A stretch of 6,110 bases of DNA from DHVE2 group archaeon. GTDB lineage: Archaea > Thermoplasmatota > Thermoplasmata > Thermoplasmatales > Aciduliprofundaceae. Positions 1 to 5,274 of the stretch are shown here, piece after piece. The translations under genes and the position numbers were made by a program. The stretch is from assembly GCA_027014065.1 (NCBI GenBank), contig JALWEL010000247.1:1-6110 (forward strand), in the 5' to 3' direction. The notes beneath the pieces were generated by a model that saw only the letters and a list, made by a program, of their open reading frames with translations, did not search any database and was not told the DNA's origin. The first letter of the stretch is position 1; each line of letters opens with the position of its first letter.

Positions 1-111
1 CGCAAATTCGAGAAAAACAGGGTGCCTGTGTATCCGACAATAGAGAGGGCGGTGAAATCCCTCAGAGTTCTTTACGATCGCGGCAAAATTCTGAAGAGGT
101 GGGAGCAATGA
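1..111 (+). CDS. ADP-forming acyl/acetyl-CoA synthetase, alpha subunit (3' end only)
   Basis: This is the last 36 codons and TGA stop of a gene that enters from the left edge. The readable tail contains VPVYPTIERAVKSL followed by a short helical end (LYDRGKILKRWEQ). The 'vPvyptpERAv.aL' pattern is the typical C-terminus of the alpha (CoA-binding, CoA-ligase) subunit of archaeal ADP-forming acyl-CoA synthetases. These enzymes convert acyl-CoA, ADP and phosphate to free acid, CoA and ATP in the cytoplasm. The call rests on this short tail plus the beta subunit directly downstream, whose ATG overlaps this TGA (ATGA). The two genes are therefore probably co-transcribed and translationally coupled. 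The CoA-binding domain and the alpha phosphohistidine lie outside the window, so substrate preference (acetyl, branched-chain or aryl) cannot be judged. Confidence 0.8.
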   Translation, partial: RKFEKNRVPVYPTIERAVKSLRVLYDRGKILKRWEQ

Positions 112-722
112 ACGAGTACGAAGCGAAGCAAATACTGAAAGAATACGGAATAAAGGTGCCAAATTCATTCGTGGCCAATTCCGAAGAAGATATGGAGAAT
201 ATGAACCTCAAATATCCGCTGGTGGCGAAGGTTCTGAGCGAGAAGATACTGCACAAAAGCGATGTTGGGGGCGTGATTCTAAATATTCGAGATAAAGAAG
301 ATGCGAGGGATGCGTTCAGAAAAATTCACGGAAAATTTAACACTCCAGTTTTGTTCGAAGAAATGGTATCAGGGGGAGTGGAGCTAATAATCGGCGTGCT
401 CAACGATGCATCTTTCGGCCCGTCCATAATGTTCGGGCTCGGAGGAATATTCACCGAGGTATACAAGGATGTAACGTTTCGAGTTATACCTATTAAAGAG
501 CAGGACGCATGGGACATGTTAGAAGATATAAAGGGAAGAAAAATCCTCGAAGGGTACCGCGGAATAAATGTGAATAAAGAAAAAATCGTGGATCTCCTCT
601 TGAGCGTTTCTCGGCTCGTGGAAGAGAGAGGCAACATAGAGGGAATGGACCTGAATCCAGTGCTCGCAACCCCGCATGACGTGATAGTGCTTGATGCGAA
701 AATCATAGAAACTTCTCGGTAA
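108..722 (+). CDS. ADP-forming acyl/acetyl-CoA synthetase, beta subunit (ATP-grasp)
   Basis: A 204-residue ATP-grasp subunit that carries out nucleotide binding and phosphoryl transfer in ADP-forming acyl-CoA synthetase, giving substrate-level ATP at the end of amino-acid or sugar fermentation. Family signatures in order: EAKQILKEYGIKVP (5-18), the HKSDVGG loop (49-55), ELIIGVLND..FGPSIMFGLGGIFTE (92-117), FRVIPI (124-129) and a C-terminal DLNPV..A (181-187). His49 aligns, from memory, with the beta-subunit histidine phosphorylated in the archaeal enzymes. The ATG at 108 is chosen over an in-frame GTG at 99 because GAGGTG (96-101) then sits 6 nt upstream as SD, and the ATG overlaps the alpha stop. 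The protein is about 22 residues shorter at the N-terminus than the Pyrococcus beta subunit, lacking the leading helix but no catalytic motif. Its 3' end overlaps the convergent DHH gene. Confidence 0.93.
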   Translation: MNEYEAKQILKEYGIKVPNSFVANSEEDMENMNLKYPLVAKVLSEKILHKSDVGGVILNIRDKEDARDAFRKIHGKFNTPVLFEEMVSGGVELIIGVLNDASFGPSIMFGLGGIFTEVYKDVTFRVIPIKEQDAWDMLEDIKGRKILEGYRGINVNKEKIVDLLLSVSRLVEERGNIEGMDLNPVLATPHDVIVLDAKIIETSR

Positions 723-1545
723 TCTTCATCAACGCGTTTAGGATCGCTTCCGGATCTCCTGTGCATGCCATGCCTGCAGCGTTCCTGTGACCGCCGTAGG
801 TGCAGCCGAAGTCCTCGGAAGCTAACCGAAATATTTCTAAAAGATCAGCTTCTTTGCTCCTTCCTATTATTCTCACCTCTTTTTTTCTCTGTGATGCAAC
901 GAAAACCACATCCACTAAATTTTGTACGAATACGGCGAATGAACTTTCATACGCACCCACAACCGTAGCGCAGATTATTTTTCTCCCCTTCGTTCTAAAC
1001 TTCATCCTCTGGAATCCCTTCAAAATAGCGACTTTCTCGCTCTGAATATAGGGAAAATCGAAGAGCTCCGAAATTTCCGAGAACTCGATATCCATATCTT
1101 TCATTATTCTATCGGCTATCTCAAAAGTTCTCGTGTTTGCAAACCTGAACCATCTCGTATCGGTGATTATGCCCCCTAAAAGAAGAATTCCCGCTTCCCT
1201 CGAATTCACTTTTCCGAATAGGTCGTAGAGCATCTCCGAGCAGGAAGGGTAATCCTCCTTCACAACTCTCGTTTCCGCGATTATGTCGTTGCTGGCGTGA
1301 TGGTCGTAAACCGCATCCACCCTCATATCTTTGAATTTCCCCAGTTGTTCTCTGCTGGCAGCATCTACAGTTATAATCTCCTCGAAATTTTCTCCCGGTA
1401 AATCTTGGATCACCGGAATAGAAAACTTTTCAGCCAATGTCTTTGAGAATCTGTCCATCCCGTCTGAGGCGATTATAGCATTCCCAAAAATTTTAGAGAG
1501 ATAGTAGGCGGATGCAAGTGCATCAACATCCGCGTTTTTGTGCAT
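703..1545 (-). CDS. DHH/DHHA1 family phosphoesterase (RecJ/NrnA-like)
   Basis: A 280-residue (from ATG 1545) cytoplasmic metal-dependent phosphoesterase. DHH-domain motifs are all present: motif I HKNADVDA (2-9), motif II VDAAS (60-64), motif III DHH (81-83) and motif IV GGIITDTRWF (124-133). A DHHA1 substrate-binding domain ends in GGHRNAAGM (251-259). This two-domain size fits NrnA-type nanoRNA/pAp phosphatases and short archaeal RecJ-like nucleases; the substrate (oligonucleotide, pAp or cyclic dinucleotide) cannot be told from sequence. It is the last gene of the operon, starting 5 nt after the prefoldin stop. The start is doubtful. Motif I normally follows a beta strand, and codons upstream of the ATG read IRLIL. 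No SD serves the ATG, whereas GGAGGTG (1571-1565) is placed for an ATC codon at 1560-1558, giving 285 residues. The next in-frame upstream codon of note is a stop at 1611-1609. Confidence 0.9.
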   Translation of the reverse strand: MHKNADVDALASAYYLSKIFGNAIIASDGMDRFSKTLAEKFSIPVIQDLPGENFEEIITVDAASREQLGKFKDMRVDAVYDHHASNDIIAETRVVKEDYPSCSEMLYDLFGKVNSREAGILLLGGIITDTRWFRFANTRTFEIADRIMKDMDIEFSEISELFDFPYIQSEKVAILKGFQRMKFRTKGRKIICATVVGAYESSFAVFVQNLVDVVFVASQRKKEVRIIGRSKEADLLEIFRLASEDFGCTYGGHRNAAGMACTGDPEAILNALMKITEKFL

Positions 1546-1550
1546 GAGAA

Positions 1551-1910
1551 TCAGGCGGATTGCGCACCTCCCCCGTACCTCGCAAATTCCGCTTGTATCT
1601 CCTTGAGCTTATTCTCCAAAAGCTCCTGCTGCTTAGTAACCGTTTTCATTTTTAACTCAAGAAGCTCTTTTTTTTCCTCCAATTCTTTCTCTATGTCCTC
1701 CTTGCTCTTCACCTTAACCAGAATGCTTCCCACGCTCTTGTAGATGGGTGCATCCTCATCTATCTTTTTCAATTCCTCCAGGCTCTTTTCCGTCTCCTTA
1801 AGCGATACCTCTAACTGATATCTCTGTGAAACTATAGTTTCTAACTCTCCCTGCAACCTCTGCGCTTGCTCCAATTTCTCCTTAAGATAGGGGGTAAGAC
1901 TAACTGCCAT
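1551..1910 (-). CDS. pfdB: Prefoldin beta subunit
   Basis: A 119-residue subunit of the archaeal prefoldin hexamer (two alpha, four beta), an ATP-independent cytosolic holdase that passes unfolded proteins to the thermosome. The architecture is classic: an N-terminal coiled-coil helix (about 5-48, rich in E, K, L and Q), the central beta-hairpin region with APIYKSVGSILVKV (54-67), then a second long coiled-coil helix (about 70-111) and a short flexible GGGAQSA tail. Length is normal for the beta family. The ATG at 1910 is preferred over an upstream TTG at 1916 because GAGGTGA lies 6 nt before the ATG but almost touches the TTG. The start overlaps the end of the Pcc1-type gene by 11 nt, and the stop is next to or inside the start of the DHH gene, so the three are probably coupled. 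An A8 run in the coding strand (1675-1668) encodes part of EEKKE and is harmless unless slippage occurs. Confidence 0.95.
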   Translation of the reverse strand: MAVSLTPYLKEKLEQAQRLQGELETIVSQRYQLEVSLKETEKSLEELKKIDEDAPIYKSVGSILVKVKSKEDIEKELEEKKELLELKMKTVTKQQELLENKLKEIQAEFARYGGGAQSA

Positions 1911-2142
1911 CTTCAATCACCTCTTCCACATCTACCGCGAGTTGTAGCCATCTGAGATACGAGTTCAGCGCGGCCCTGAGGGCATGCAAATCGTCCGCTT
2001 TGATGGTAATTTTCAGAGATTCACCGCCTTCTATTTTCACCTTGGTTCTGGGAATCTCCCTGCCGCTTTCAACGCTCAGGGCCTTGAACACCCGCTCAAC
2101 CATTTCGCGGGGCATGTATTTCTCTATGGTCAACTCCTGCAC
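1900..2142 (-). CDS. pcc1: KEOPS complex Pcc1-type subunit
   Basis: An 80-residue protein with an N-terminal strand (QELTIEKY), a helix (PREMVERVFKAL, 11-22), two strands (TKVKIEG and LKITIKA) and the diagnostic C-terminal helix DLHALRAALNSYLRW (51-65). This is the signature of Pcc1, the dimerising subunit of KEOPS, which with Kae1/Bud32/Cgi121 makes the t6A37 tRNA modification. The archaeal DUF3194 family shares a similar helix and is the main alternative. The size matches Pcc1 (about 80 residues). The start is GTG at 2142: it keeps the first strand, and a TATA-like element at 2170-2161 places transcription at about this codon. There is no SD, so the message is probably leaderless. It is the first gene of an operon with prefoldin beta, and its end overlaps the prefoldin start by 11 nt. 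I recall a Pcc1-prefoldin neighbourhood in many archaea, which supports the call. Confidence 0.82.
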   Translation of the reverse strand: MQELTIEKYMPREMVERVFKALSVESGREIPRTKVKIEGGESLKITIKADDLHALRAALNSYLRWLQLAVDVEEVIEDGS

Positions 2143-2160
2143 GGGAGAGAATGGAATGCA

Positions 2161-2173
2161 GTATATATTTATT
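2161..2173 (-). promoter_or_regulatory. TATA-like promoter of the pcc1-pfdB-DHH operon (leaderless)
   Basis: Read on the - strand, the sequence is ATAAATATATAC, preceded by purine-rich AAGAGAAA as a possible BRE. The centre lies about 24-27 nt before the GTG at 2142, the normal distance from an archaeal TATA box to the transcription start. With no SD before the GTG, this points to a leaderless mRNA. Inferred from spacing and composition only. Confidence 0.5.
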
Positions 2174-2223
2174 TTCTCTTCTTTTTGCGAATTTCGTTAA
2201 AATTTCAAGTTTTCGTTTTAGCA

Positions 2224-2236
2224 AAGATTAATATTC
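2224..2236 (+). promoter_or_regulatory. Candidate TATA/BRE element of gdhA
   Basis: AAAGATTAATATT resembles a BRE plus TATA box. Its core, TTAATATT (2228-2235), would put transcription start near 2256-2258, leaving a leader of about 27 nt that carries the SD. A 7-bp direct repeat, TTTCGTT, lies just upstream at 2192-2198 and 2211-2217 (19-bp spacing) and could be a regulator site. TTAAAATTT at 2197-2205 is a weaker alternative box. Confidence 0.35.
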
Positions 2237-2270
2237 TCGAAAGTCATTTCCCCCACGCCGATTAAAGGCA

Positions 2271-2277
2271 AGGAGGT
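2271..2277 (+). promoter_or_regulatory. Strong Shine-Dalgarno of gdhA
   Basis: AGGAGGT is fully complementary to the archaeal anti-SD and stands 6 nt before the ATG at 2284. It fixes the gdhA start and contrasts with the SD-less starts of pcc1 and the IMPase-family gene, suggesting high translation of gdhA. Confidence 0.8.
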
Positions 2278-2283
2278 ATAAAT

Positions 2284-3654
2284 ATGAACGCAAAAGAATA
2301 TGTGGAAAGTGTAATCGAGCATGTGAAGGCAAAGAACCCTGCCGAGCCAGAGTTCCATCAGGCAATGACCGAGGTTCTGCACACACTGGTACCCGTGCTT
2401 GAAAAAGAGCCGAAATATCAGAAGCACAAAATTTTGGAGAGAATCACCGAGCCAGAGAGAGTGATCATGTTCCGCGTAACTTGGGAAGATGACAACGGTG
2501 AGATTCATGTGAACAAAGGATACCGCGTTGAATTCAACAGCGCAATAGGCCCGTACAAGGGCGGTTTGAGGTTCCACCCGACCGTAACACTTGGTACCCT
2601 AAAATTCTTAGGATTCGAGCAAATATTCAAGAACGCTCTCACAGGCATACCCATGGGCGGAGGCAAGGGCGGTTCAGATTTCGATCCCCACGGAAAGAGC
2701 GATGCCGAAGTGCGCCGCTTCTGCGAGAATTTCATGATGGAGCTCTATCGCCATATCGGACCAAATACTGATATCCCAGCAGGAGATATTGGCGTAGGTG
2801 GCCGAGAAATCGGATACCTGTTTGGCGCTTACAAGAAAATAGTGGATAGATGGGAAGGAGTTCTCACAGGAAAGGGACTTAACTGGGGCGGTTCGCTCAT
2901 AAGGCCCGAAGCAACCGGATATGGAGCCACATACTATCTCATGGAGATGCTCAAGCACTTCAAGGGCAAGAACGACCTGAAGGGCTACAACGTCGCAATT
3001 TCCGGAAGCGGAAATGTGGCCCAGTTCGCATCCAAGAAGGTCACCGAGCTCGGTGGTAAGGTCATCACCCTATCTGACTCCAAGGGTGCAATGTACCTGC
3101 CCGATGGAATAAACGATGATATATGGAACGCTGTGTATGAGACCAAGGCCATAAAGCACGGACGTCTGCAGGAAGTGGCAGAGAAGTTCGACCTGCCTTG
3201 GTTCGCCGGAAAGAAGGCATGGGAGGTTGCAGCCAAGGAAGCAGGCGAGGTACATATTGCATTCCCGAGCGCAACCCAGAACGAAATAAATCTCGAAGAT
3301 GCAAAGCTCCTCACCAACGCTGGTCTTATCGCTGTGGTTGAGGGCGCGAACATGCCCAGCACCCTTGACGCGATAAACCACTACTACGAGAACGACGTGC
3401 TCTTTGGACCGGCAAAGGCAGCCAACGCCGGAGGCGTGGCCGTGAGCGGTCTCGAGATGAGCCAGAACGCGCAGTTCACCTACTGGACAGCGGAAGAGGT
3501 GGACAACAAGCTCCACAACATAATGAGGAACATATTCAACATCGGCAAGAAGTACGCAGAGAAGTACGGCGATGGAAAGGATCTACTTCTGGGATCCAAC
3601 ATAGGCGCGTTCGTGAAAGTTGCAGATTCCATGATCGATCAGGGAATCTACTAA
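2284..3654 (+). CDS. gdhA: Class I hexameric glutamate dehydrogenase, probably NADP-specific
   Basis: A 456-residue cytoplasmic enzyme interconverting glutamate and 2-oxoglutarate plus ammonia. It is near full length for the E. coli GdhA type (447), with nearly identical active-site numbering: GPYKGGLRFHP (89-99, Lys92), FKNALTGIPMGGGKGGSDFDP (115-135, Lys116 and catalytic Lys128) and PAGDIGVGGREIGYL (165-179, Asp168). The C-terminal Rossmann domain has ISGSGNVAQFA (239-249), then LSDSKG (263-268), EGANMPST (353-360) and GPAKAANAGGVAVSGLEMSQNA (375-396). A Ser-Asp-Ser after the second strand, rather than a terminal acidic residue, fits NADP(H) preference (inference). The protein resembles bacterial class I enzymes more than the roughly 420-residue GDHs of Pyrococcus or Thermococcus. 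Arginine codons are 7 of 13 CGN, against 2 of 13 in the nearby NAD kinase, and Lys AAG is common. This could mean high expression, transfer from bacteria, or both. The gene is monocistronic, with its own SD and terminator. Confidence 0.97.
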   Translation: MNAKEYVESVIEHVKAKNPAEPEFHQAMTEVLHTLVPVLEKEPKYQKHKILERITEPERVIMFRVTWEDDNGEIHVNKGYRVEFNSAIGPYKGGLRFHPTVTLGTLKFLGFEQIFKNALTGIPMGGGKGGSDFDPHGKSDAEVRRFCENFMMELYRHIGPNTDIPAGDIGVGGREIGYLFGAYKKIVDRWEGVLTGKGLNWGGSLIRPEATGYGATYYLMEMLKHFKGKNDLKGYNVAISGSGNVAQFASKKVTELGGKVITLSDSKGAMYLPDGINDDIWNAVYETKAIKHGRLQEVAEKFDLPWFAGKKAWEVAAKEAGEVHIAFPSATQNEINLEDAKLLTNAGLIAVVEGANMPSTLDAINHYYENDVLFGPAKAANAGGVAVSGLEMSQNAQFTYWTAEEVDNKLHNIMRNIFNIGKKYAEKYGDGKDLLLGSNIGAFVKVADSMIDQGIY

Positions 3655-3657
3655 ACC

Positions 3658-3675
3658 CTTTTTCTTTTTTCTCTT
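3658..3675 (+). terminator. Oligo-T terminator after gdhA
   Basis: Starting 4 nt after the gdhA stop, the non-template strand reads T6-C-T6-C-T-C-T-T with no flanking hairpin. This is the usual form of an archaeal intrinsic terminator. It separates gdhA from the IMPase-family/NAD kinase operon. Confidence 0.75.
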
Positions 3676-3682
3676 AGAAAAC

Positions 3683-3694
3683 CTCAAATAGAAG
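3683..3694 (+). promoter_or_regulatory. Weak TATA-like element before the IMPase-family gene
   Basis: CTCAAATAGAAG is the only A/T-rich box between the gdhA terminator and the ATG at 3712. Its centre is about 24 nt before that ATG, and no convincing SD precedes the ATG, so a leaderless transcript is possible. The match to consensus is poor and the call rests mainly on position. Confidence 0.3.
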
Positions 3695-3711
3695 TTAGGC
3701 AATCCTCGAAT

Positions 3712-4488
3712 ATGCACGATTTAGATATTTTGAAGGAAATTGGAAACAGAGCAAGAGCGAAATATTTTGAAATTCTGAAAAGTCACGGGGATAAGTTAGG
3801 TGAAAAAGTTTCCAAAGGTGCCTACGGACATATGTCCTCATTCATGGACGTAGAAGTAGAGAATGAAATAATCAGATTCGTCGATGAAAATAACCTACCC
3901 TTTAACATCTTCACCGAGGAAAGAGGCTGGATAGATAGAGGAGAGAAAAAAACACTCATCGTGGATCCGATAGATGGCTCCAATAATGCAGAGCATGGAA
4001 TTCCCTTTTTCAGCGTCTCTTTAGCGATAACCTCCGGCGCATTGAAAGATGTGGAAATCGGACTGGTGAAAAATATACCCCTGAACGTGGATTACTGGGC
4101 GATAATGGGCCAAGGAGCGTTTAAAGATGGAAAGAAAATGAGCGTGGCTAAGGAGAAGACAGGCCTTTACGTGTTGTATCTTGGAAGAAAAGCAAATGAC
4201 AAGGCCTATCAGATAGCCAGGATAGGAAAAAGAGTTCGTGATTTAGGGTGTGCATCTCTGGAAATGATAACCGTTGCAGAAGGAATAGCAGACATATTCT
4301 ATTACTCATTTAAAAATGGGGGTGCGTTGAGAATAGTGGACATCGCCGCATCATATCTCATAGTAAAAGAAGCAGGAGGGTTAGTATTGGACGAAAAAAT
4401 GAACGAGTTGAATATGGAAATGGATTTTGAAGACAGAAAAAACATAATTGCATTATCCACAAGGGAGCTGGAGGAGGTATTTAGATGA
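3712..4488 (+). CDS. Inositol monophosphatase-family phosphatase (IMPase/FBPase or NADP phosphatase)
   Basis: A 258-residue Mg-dependent, Li-sensitive-type phosphatase, normal in length for archaeal IMPase/FBPase proteins. Metal-site motifs: Asp46 in SSFMDVEVE, FTEERG (67-72, Glu69), VDPIDGSNN (84-92, Asp85 and Asp88) and RIVDIAASYLIVKEAGG (207-223, Asp210, equivalent to the WDxAAG motif). Archaeal members dephosphorylate inositol-1-phosphate, fructose-1,6-bisphosphate or NADP. The coding end overlaps the NAD kinase start by 4 nt (ATGA). In M. jannaschii MJ0917 an IMPase-like NADP phosphatase is fused to NAD kinase, so NADP phosphatase activity is a good candidate here, but motifs alone do not settle the substrate. 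No SD is seen before the ATG at 3712; leaderless start is likely. Codon use is AGA/AAA-rich like the following genes and unlike gdhA. Confidence 0.9.
   Translation: MHDLDILKEIGNRARAKYFEILKSHGDKLGEKVSKGAYGHMSSFMDVEVENEIIRFVDENNLPFNIFTEERGWIDRGEKKTLIVDPIDGSNNAEHGIPFFSVSLAITSGALKDVEIGLVKNIPLNVDYWAIMGQGAFKDGKKMSVAKEKTGLYVLYLGRKANDKAYQIARIGKRVRDLGCASLEMITVAEGIADIFYYSFKNGGALRIVDIAASYLIVKEAGGLVLDEKMNELNMEMDFEDRKNIIALSTRELEEVFR
4470..4478 (+). promoter_or_regulatory. Shine-Dalgarno of NAD kinase inside the upstream gene
   Basis: GGAGGAGGT lies within the last codons of the IMPase-family gene, 6 nt before the ATG at 4485. It fixes the kinase start and shows that the kinase has its own strong initiation site despite the ATGA overlap. 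Confidence 0.75.
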
Positions 4489-5273
4489 AATATGCCATAG
4501 TCGCAAATCCCGAGAAAGAAGAATGCGTGAAAATTGCAAAAAAGCTTTTGGAGAAGGTAGATGCGGTGGTGGAAGAAAGAACCGCCCAGAAAATCGGGGT
4601 ATCAGGAATTCCATTGGAAGATATAAACGTAGACGTGATCATAACCCTTGGAGGAGACGGGACAATTCTCCTAGCGCTACAGAAGGCTAAGGGTAAGATT
4701 TTGGGAGTGAATATGGGAGTTCTCGGATTCCTCACCGAGATAGAACCTCAAGAAATAGATATGGCAATAGAGAGAATAGAAAGCGGAGATTACATATTAG
4801 ATAGAAGAATGAAGATGGCTGTTTATCACAACGAGGAGAGATTGTTCGACTGTGTTAACGAGGCTGTTATACACACCTCTGAGATCGCAAAGTTGAGAAG
4901 CTACGAGATTTACTTCAATAACGAGCTTGTAGATGAAGTTAGAGCAGACGGGGTTATCATCTCAACACCTACGGGCTCCACATCATATGCATTAAGCGCT
5001 GGGGGTCCGATATTACATCCATCCATCGAGAGCTTTGTGGTAGTTCCTATCGCCCCATTCAAATTCACAATGCGCTCGGTGGTACTTCCCACGGGAGAAA
5101 TCATATTGAAAACTGGAAAAAGGGCAAATCTCATGGTTTTAGATGGGCAATACTATGTGAAAATAAGCCCAGGTGACGAGGTAAAGATTAAAAAATCGGA
5201 AAACTACGCGGAGTTTATAAGATTCGAAGATTCTTTCTTTGAGAGGATTAAACACCGTGCCACGGTGAGATAA
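4485..5273 (+). CDS. nadK: NAD kinase (ATP/polyphosphate-dependent)
   Basis: A 262-residue cytoplasmic enzyme that phosphorylates NAD to NADP. Family motifs: ITLGGDGTIL (53-62) with the GGDGT loop, VNMGVLGFLTEI (75-86), the conserved NE pair (125-126) and ADGVIISTPTGSTSYALSAGGP (154-175), the NAD-binding and multimer signature. Length and motif spacing are those of stand-alone archaeal and bacterial PpnK proteins, with no extra domain. It overlaps the preceding phosphatase gene by 4 nt and is followed after one nucleotide by the JAMM gene, so all three are one transcription unit. An enzyme making NADP next to a possible NADP-removing phosphatase suggests local control of the NAD/NADP ratio. 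The NADP-type glutamate dehydrogenase upstream is a likely consumer, though it has a separate promoter. Confidence 0.97.
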   Translation: MKYAIVANPEKEECVKIAKKLLEKVDAVVEERTAQKIGVSGIPLEDINVDVIITLGGDGTILLALQKAKGKILGVNMGVLGFLTEIEPQEIDMAIERIESGDYILDRRMKMAVYHNEERLFDCVNEAVIHTSEIAKLRSYEIYFNNELVDEVRADGVIISTPTGSTSYALSAGGPILHPSIESFVVVPIAPFKFTMRSVVLPTGEIILKTGKRANLMVLDGQYYVKISPGDEVKIKKSENYAEFIRFEDSFFERIKHRATVR

Positions 5274-5274
5274 A

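Noticed and set aside
99..107. GTG at 99 as start of the CoA-synthetase beta gene
   Set aside because: The GTG is part of the SD (GAGGTG) that serves ATG 108, and the ATG makes the usual ATGA overlap with the alpha stop.
326..766. Open frame of 146 codons on the - strand opposite the CoA-synthetase beta gene
   Set aside because: It covers conserved ATP-grasp coding sequence. The translation is Ser/Thr/Pro/Ile-rich low-quality sequence typical of an antisense frame.
1668..1675. A8 run in the prefoldin beta coding strand as a programmed slippage site
   Set aside because: The downstream frame encodes the complete second coiled-coil in the zero frame, and Lys/Glu-rich helices naturally produce A runs. 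Nothing suggests a useful alternate product.
1911..1916. TTG at 1916 as start of prefoldin beta
   Set aside because: The SD GAGGTGA ends about at this codon, leaving no spacing. ATG 1910 has the proper 6-nt spacing.
2218..2577. Open frame on the - strand running from inside gdhA into the intergenic region
   Set aside because: It crosses the gdhA start and SD, has no SD of its own, and its translation has no recognisable motif.
3070..3516. A 148-codon open frame on the - strand inside gdhA, plus others at 2985-3362, 3065-3304, 2674-2958 and 2505-2735
   Set aside because: All lie opposite a highly conserved glutamate dehydrogenase coding sequence and have no SD or recognisable motif. They are shadows of gdhA codon bias.
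4448..4690. Short + strand frame across the phosphatase/NAD kinase junction
   Set aside because: Arg/Gly-rich out-of-frame translation of the GGDGT region of NAD kinase. Not a fusion remnant.
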